From Voacanga thouarsii (taxonomy: Eukaryota; Streptophyta; Magnoliopsida; Gentianales; Apocynaceae), in contig JANUWF010001937.1 of NCBI GenBank assembly GCA_026120185.1, forward strand, positions 310,001-374,000: DNA of 64,000 bases, in the 5' to 3' direction. The notes below the pieces were generated by a model, which was not told the DNA's origin, searched no databases, and saw only the letters and a list, made by a program, of their open reading frames with translations. Positions 58,201 through 64,000 of this stretch are shown in pieces; the first letter of the stretch is position 1, and every line of letters begins with the position of its first letter. The position numbers were made by a program, and so were the translations under genes.

Positions 58201-58870
58201 AATGTTCTTTCGTAACTGTTTCTCAGTCTCAGTCTTAAATTCTTTGAATTTTTCTAAGGCATCAGACTTATGAGTCATTAGGTAAGCATAGTCATATCTT
58301 GAGTAATCATCTATAAAAGTAATGAAATACTCATGCCCACCTCTAGCTTGGACACTAATTGGTCCACATACATCAGAGTGCACTAATTCTAAGACTTCAT
58401 TTACTGTATTTCCTTTGAAAGGAAATGATCTTTTGGTTATTTTACCTTCCAAACAAGATTCGCAAATTTGAAAAGGTTTCACCTTTAAGTCACTTAAAGG
58501 ACATTCTTTTACAAGTCTTTGAATCCTATTTAGATTAATATGACCAAGTCTAATATGCCATAAGAGAGTCCCATTAGTAGGAGATAACGTAATGCGTTTA
58601 TTATTTTCAGTATAATATAATAAACTGTTGGTAGGTTTAAAAACATACAGATCGTTATTTAAATATCCACGACATATCAAAGAGTTATTCAAAAATATCT
58701 CTACTGAAAATTTATAAAATTTAACAGAATATTTTTGTTTGAATAACAAAGAAACCGAAATCAAATTTTGATAAATGTCGGGAACATAATAACAATCTTT
58801 CAAAACCAAATGTTTATTAACAAAATAAAGATAAATATCTCCAACAACTCTTGCAGATATCACTGATCTT
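58189..58870 (-). pseudogene. Copia D GAG-pre-integrase and integrase N-terminus
   Basis: A 224-codon open stretch: LVLKDCYYVPDIYQNLISVS, LLWHIRLGHINLNRIQRLVK, CESCLEGKITKRSF (zinc-binding), VLELVHSDVCGPISVQARGG with the first catalytic Asp, FITFIDDYSRYDYAYLMTHK with the second. Among the best-kept parts of D. Confidence 0.92.
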
Positions 58871-59617
58871 TGCCAACCCTTAGAGTATGCTCTCCTTCAT
58901 TGAGATGTTTGGTTACTTGGAACCCCTGCAATGAATTGCAAACATGGTTAGTGGCTCTAAAATCTACTATCCAAGTATTTGTAGAATCAACCACTAAACA
59001 AGTTTTAATGTAGCATAACTCACTAGTACCTTACTTGTAATTAGCTAAGTAATCTGGGCACTGTGACTTCCAATGTCCTTTTTGCTTGCAGTGGAAACAT
59101 TTGCCTTTGGGCTTTTCATCCACTTTTGCTTTCTTAACCTGCTGCTTAGGCCCTTTATTGTTATGCTTCCTCTTATTTCCTCCTTGGCCCTTAGGCTTCA
59201 AAGAGGAAGATCCAGCATGAGTTAGAAGAAAAGAGTTACCACTTCCCACTTTTAGGGTTGTCTCTCCACTCTCAAGCTCATTCATTAACTCTATAGGAGA
59301 CATCTCCATCTTGTTCATGTTATAATTAACTTTGAACTGTGAAAACATCTCTGAGAGAGTTTCTAGAGCCATGTCAACCTGAGTCTCAGGCTAAATTTCA
59401 GCCCCTAAGACCTTTGCGACGTTAAATTGAGTGATCAATTCTATATGATCACTCACGAGCGTTCCAAGTTTCATGCGCATATTCATTATGCACCTCATTG
59501 CTGCTTAACGGGCCTGACGTCCTTTGTGCTCAAACATTTACTGGAGGCTTCTCATGATGTCTGTAGCGCTTGTCATGTTCTCATGTTTCTGCAGCAACAC
59601 ATTTGAGATAGATCCCG
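58871..59617 (-). pseudogene. Copia D gag (C-terminal part) and protease
   Basis: Protease remnant TNTWIVDFRATNHVCNSLQG (D present, S-G changed to F-R) near 58925-58990. Gag: MALETLSEMFSQFKVNYNMN, KMEMSPIELMNELESGETTL, a Lys-rich run and knuckle CFHCKQKGHWKSQC with all ligands. Upstream, LQKHENMTSATDIMRSLQ and FEHKGRQAR continue gag until the F LTR cuts it at 59618. Confidence 0.88.
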
Positions 59618-59862
59618 TGTGAAACCCCAGTCAAAACCAACCTTAGAGTAAGGGGGTTGGGATGCATAGCATACTTTACTGCAAGATTAAATATATTTTT
59701 ATTTGATTTTATGCGCCTTGGATTTGAGTTTTAATGTCTTGGAGGCTCGTTGGAGAATAGTGAGTGAGAAGGGCAAAATGGTAATTTTTGCCCGAGGTGA
59801 AAATAGGGAGATAGCTTGAGGATTGAATAGGAAATAAGTTGCTAGTGAAAATAACAATAAGA

Positions 59863-59930
59863 GTTGTTGTGGTTTAGTGGTAAGAGCTTTAGAATTAATT
59901 CTTGAGGTCTTGGGTTCAAATTCCATCATA
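59863..59930 (+). other. tRNA-like box A/box B segment in the F LTR
   Basis: GTTGTGGTTTAGTGGTAAGAGC followed by GGGTTCAAATTCC. Same strand and distance from the LTR start (about 245 nt) as in C and the solo LTR. The T-arm can form a TGG/CCA stem; no full cloverleaf. Confidence 0.55.
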
Positions 59931-62900
59931 GGAGCTTTAACTTGGTTAAATTTTATTTTTGCTTGGGGAAGTAATATTTTCGGCCTTAGTGGTGTTTGGA
60001 GTAGGGTAGAGATGTTTTCCTATGGGAGGCATGATAGGAGTCTTCAAATCCTACTCATTTGTTCTACTCGAATTTCCTAAGAGGAATTCATTTTTCCTTG
60101 ATCTTTGATTTTTCCTTAGTTCTCAACTCATGAGGTTGAGCAAATTGTTCTAGCCATTTTCTTTCCAGAAATTTCAGTGAAGTGCTGGTGTCTTGTAGGA
60201 TTGAAATATCTTAGTAAAGGACTTCTTATGGTCCGAAAATGTGAAAGAGTTGTGGGAGATTTCAAGAGGAAAATTCCTTTAGTGAGCTTGCTGAAAAAAT
60301 TCACTCTAGCTAGTTCATCTTCCTTCTTGGAATGAACTGAAAATTCTGCAGCTGATTGTGCCATCAAGGTATCGAGGTTCTTAGCTAACATTCCCTCCCA
60401 AATGCTGCCAGAAAAATGGTCTTTTGGATCAGCTTACAACCTGAATTCTTTAGCCATTTTCGGACAGCTCAAAGCTGGAGCAAAACAAGGAAAAATTCCT
60501 GTACAAATCGCAGCTTTGAGAGTCCAAAACCAAGCTGTTTTCTTCCAGAATTTGTTCAGCACCTTAGCCATGTTCTTCCTCCATGAAGAAGGCTGGAAAC
60601 CAACCTTGAAAGCCCCTGGAATTCCCCTTCAAACTCCTTGCAAACGGGCTGGAAAATGGCAGTCGAAAACTGCCCAGGGAAAATTCCAGCTTGCGAAAAA
60701 ATACTGTGCAGGATTTTGTCCAGCTTTGTTTCCTAATCTTCCTCCAGCCGAAACACCATCATTGTTCTGCATAAACCTTCCTCAAACCTCTAGTAACTGA
60801 GCTCCATTATTCCCCTTAAGCTTCTGCACGAAATTCAGACATGGCTGCCCGAAAATCTCTCCAACAAATCCCTGCAATTATGCTTGATTGATTACCAAAT
60901 TTCCAGCCACCATAGTTTAGCAACATTCCATAATGTATCCCTCAAATAACCAGACTTCTCCTTCACCATTATGCTCCCTATTTTCGGCCACCATAAGCTT
61001 CCTTAAGTCAGCATTAATCCCACCGAAATTCTGCTCAAAGCAGTCAGCCATGGCAGACATCCAAAGCTCTCCAACAATCAAGATATTCTAGGATATTTAG
61101 TTTCCAAATTTACTTTCTAAAAATATTCTTCAAGGATTTTAACAACTAACCTTTCCTTTTCCCTTCCAAATCAGAGAATCATCTTCCTAAACCCTACAGA
61201 AATTCAGCCAGCCCTATTTCTCACAGAATTTCGACAGCTGCAAACTACAATCTCATAAATTCCTTCAACCTTCAAGAACACACATACTACACCAAGAACA
61301 CCTACTTCTTCCTTTCACCTAATAACCCTCCAAACCACTTCAAACCTTCTCTAAAATCTCCAGATTCGACCTACTCACTGCTGTAAGTCCATCAACACCA
61401 TTTTTAACATCAAACTCCATAAATTAACTCGCTACTTCGGATCAAAACCAAAAAATTCTGTGAAGGTTCAAGAACATCTTCAAGGTAGGTTTATTCTAAC
61501 AACTTAATCTTCTCCAATCTTGATCTCTAGTGAGAATATATGTGAATAGACATGCTAATAGTCTCTCTCTCTCTCTCTTCCTCTCATGGCCGAAACTCCC
61601 TCTCTTGGCCGGATGGCTTCTTCCTTTATGGCAATGCTCCCTCCACCTTCCTTGGACAATTTTAGGCATTTAGGAGTTGAGATCCATTCTAAACTCCTTC
61701 AAGGCATCCCTCAACCAAGTAAGTCCCTTCAATCTTTCTTTTAAATTCTAGATTCATGTCTCTAGGATGATGTTGATAGTATGTGGATTGTGATAGGATT
61801 TGAGTATGCATTGTAGAGATTGAAGCATGAATATATGTATGATTGGAAGGAGATGGGATTTATGCATGGAAGAATTATATTGTTTGATTGAATGATGATT
61901 TGGGGTTTGGTGCATGTTTCCATGTCATAGGTAGTATTTGTGATGAAGTGTGCTACAGATTATGTCACTATTGGTGATTAGGACTTATATTCTTGTTGGA
62001 TTATTGAAGCCATGGCCATATCTATGCTAGTAGAGTTTAGATCATGTCTTGATAAATTGAGATCTATGCTTGTATGTATGATTTGGATGAATTGATGAGT
62101 TGAATGGTTGCATATGTTCATGAGTAACCTTGGAATTATGATCATGATCTAGTTGTCCCTAAGCAAATTTTTTTTTCCATGAATGAATATTTAGTAATAT
62201 AACTTTGCTAGTGATTTCAAAAAAACCCTAGGAAGGGTGGATTTGGAATATTATATTTATTTAAAGGAAAATTCAGTCAAATAAATAATAGTTTTAATAG
62301 AAAAATAAAAATATATAGATACTTTATAAAATAATGAAATCCACTAAAGCCTTTTATGGAAATAATCATGACTAGTAAAATACTTATTCCTATAAATTTA
62401 ATTATCATCTTTTAATCAAAACATATTAAAACTCATTTATTATTTTTCAAGCAAGATTCATTAAAATTCATTTTCAACTAACTTTAGTTATCAATTATTT
62501 TCTAACAACTAAATTATTAATAAATCATTAACAAACAGACTCTAAATTTTTCTTAGCAAGTTTTAAACCTTTAACTTATTAGTACCTATTTCCCAAAACA
62601 TTAATTATTTTAAATATCAAATTATCCTTAGCCTATAAACCTATTTATTTATTGAGTGGCCTTAAAGCTTGGGACACTAGGATCATGATAGTAGTAAGTT
62701 GAGTTGTTTTAAAATTGAGGAAGCGGATTGTGGCTTGAAATTGATTGTGTTTTGTATTTGCCCATGTGGGATAGGTCAGCTGTTGGAGGCCTTTTATTTG
62801 TGAGCAAGAGTCAGGTAAGCTCCTGCATAAAACCTAATTGATGTGAAATGTTTTTCTTATGGCAAGCCAAATGTAGAGTGTATAGACACTCATTTATGTA

Positions 62901-63346
62901 AAGTTAATTGAGGGTTGAACTCTCTCTTATTTCAAACATTTGAATTATTTAAAAATCAAATAGCAGATTTGCTAAACTCAAACTCTTTCTAAAGATGATT
63001 TTTTTTTACAAGGACTTTGGAAACCCTCAAAATGCCATTTTCATGTGGAACAATGTTTTGTTCATTTTATCCCAAGTGGGAAACGTCGTTGAGTACTCAA
63101 TAAGGGTGGAGAACTAGGACTAGTCCTTGAGGGGTTAGGGTAAGTCTCTCAGTAGGTGGCCACCTCTGAGGGGTGAGTCCTTCCCGGATAGGACGTCAGT
63201 CCAGTGGGTCGTGCCGGTCCGAGCTAATAGTGTTCTTTTTAGTCAAGTGACTGTGTTTTGCCGGATTGGACACCCGGTTGTTGTTTGGGTATAGAGAAGG
63301 AGAAGTATCTTGCCCAATAGGCCGATCACCTACTTTTGTCAGTCTG

Positions 63347-63399
63347 CACAAAGTGTGGCATTCTGACCGGCGGTATGTACAAAGTGTGGCATACTGACC
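63347..63399 (+). repeat. Short tandem duplication, 31-bp unit, in the F LTR
   Basis: Two copies of 'acaaagtgtggca(t/a)(t/a)ctgacc'. Confidence 0.85.
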
Positions 63400-63891
63400 A
63401 TCCGGTTGTGGGGCCCAACGTGTGGTAACCCATAATCCTTTATTATGAGTGGTTGATTTTGTTGATCATGTATGGCTGGAATAGCTAAAACGCCACTCTT
63501 GCTTTTGACTAATGTTTATTGCTTGCCAATATTTCTCTTATAAAGATTTCGTACTTTGTATCCATGAATTGTTTTCACTGAACACCCAAAGCACACACGG
63601 ATTTACTGAGATTTCTGTCTCATCACCTTTTTACCATGATTTCAGGTCGATCCTGCTGTGGGGATGAGTAGCTAGTGTAATCTGCTTGGGAGGAGATTGT
63701 TATCGTTTATTTCTATGTATTGCTTTGGGGAGTTGAGAGTGGATAATTTTATTTATGGTTTTGTTTTGGGAATTCATGGATTTATTCTTGGAGTATTTTG
63801 GGACGTAATAAATATTTTTTAGTTAAAGTATTATTTTATTCCACTATTTTATTTGTGTGACCTAGTTATAAAGACCCCTTGTCCTTTGGAC

Positions 63892-63905
63892 GGGGCGACA
63901 TCCCC
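63892..63905 (+). other. Conserved LTR hairpin GGGGCGACATCCCC
   Basis: Third identical copy, 33 nt before the LTR end. Confidence 0.6.
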
Positions 63906-63940
63906 GGCCCTGGCGGGCCTAGGTAGTTGGGTGTTACAAG

Positions 63941-63954
63941 TGGTATCAGAGACT
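63941..63954 (+). promoter_or_regulatory. Primer binding site of element F (initiator tRNA-Met)
   Basis: TGGTATCAGAGACT, two bases after the LTR; the rest of element F lies beyond the window. Confidence 0.9.
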
Positions 63955-64000
63955 AGGTTATAGGCAAATATTAATGATATATATATTCTATTGATTTAAG

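Larger units (their letters stand above)
44535..59617 (-). mobile_element. Element D: Ty1/Copia retrotransposon, 5'-truncated, split by E
   Basis: On the minus strand gag (59617 downward), protease, integrase, RT (interrupted by element E between 56919 and 47140), RNase H, polypurine tract and 3' LTR (45920-44535) follow in order. The gag N-terminus, leader and 5' LTR have been removed by element F's LTR at 59618, or lie past it. It is of a different sublineage from B and E: LTR ends and pol words differ. Confidence 0.9.
59618..63938 (+). repeat. 5' LTR of Gypsy element F (C family)
   Basis: TGTGAAACCCC to GGGTGTTACA, 4.32 kb, aligned along its length with the C LTR and the reverse of the solo LTR. 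It holds the tRNA-like block, a CT tract (61561-61580), an AT-rich zone, a structured GC-richer block (63080-63300) and the hairpin. The 132-codon frame at 60402-60800 is in the zone rich in 'aaattttt/ccag' words and is not a recognised protein. Confidence 0.9.

Noticed and set aside
59863..59930. A functional tRNA gene
   Set aside because: Acceptor and anticodon stems do not pair; only box A/B and part of the T-arm are tRNA-like.
60402..60800. 132-codon open frame in the F LTR
   Set aside because: No recognisable domain, no equivalent open frame at the same place in the C or solo LTR, and Ala/Lys/Gln bias that follows the local base composition.
1..64000. An intact host gene or a new defence or metabolic system
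   Set aside because: Every long or motif-bearing frame belongs to a transposable element or a captured fragment; no intact non-element gene could be supported.

Overview
This is plant nuclear DNA from an AT-rich, repeat-dense, probably pericentromeric or heterochromatic stretch of what looks like a eudicot genome. I see no intact host gene, rRNA, tRNA or CRISPR array. Nearly every recognisable base belongs to transposable elements nested inside one another. Most premature stops are what C-to-T or G-to-A decay makes from Gln, Arg and Trp codons, as expected of long-methylated plant DNA.

Layout. (1) 1-2812: a truncated LTR, a decayed minus-strand protein with a CCHC zinc knuckle (gag-like or pararetrovirus-like), and the RT carboxyl end of a minus-strand LINE. 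(2) 2813-11638: element A, a complete minus-strand LTR element (tRNA-Asp PBS, imperfect TSD) whose only gene remnant is a putative plant transposon protein (PF20167-like); a foreign solo LTR sits in its left LTR. (3) 11944-18071: a non-autonomous CACTA transposon carrying exons from two host RNA-binding/splicing genes. (4) 18072-23344: more of the same LINE, split by a 4.4 kb minus-strand solo LTR. A, the CACTA and the solo LTR therefore all landed in one LINE, which can be read across each insertion. (5) 23345-31035: element C, a plus-strand Ty3/Gypsy element with a 4.36 kb LTR, an acidic ORF before gag, then gag, protease and RT. It breaks off in pol and joins a minus-strand LTR fragment (Z).

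(6) 31721-40811: Copia element B, complete, perfect ATAAA TSD, inserted in Z, whose other half runs 40817-43565. (7) 43566-44534: pieces of one or two minus-strand LINEs (RT end; RNase H end with a poly(A) tail). (8) 44535-59617: Copia element D, minus strand, split in its RT by (9) Copia element E (47141-56918, minus strand, perfect GATAC TSD), the best-preserved element here. (10) 59618-64000: the 5' LTR and PBS of a second plus-strand Gypsy element of the C family (F), which truncates D in gag and runs off the window.

The most interesting signals are the CACTA element with captured RRM and UHM-type exons, tRNA-like box A/box B segments at the same place in three independent 4.3-4.4 kb LTRs, a 14-nt hairpin identical in those LTRs, the acidic ORF upstream of gag in element C, and direct repeats conserved in the leaders of Copia B and E. 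All calls rest on reading the sequence and its translations by eye; no database search was possible.
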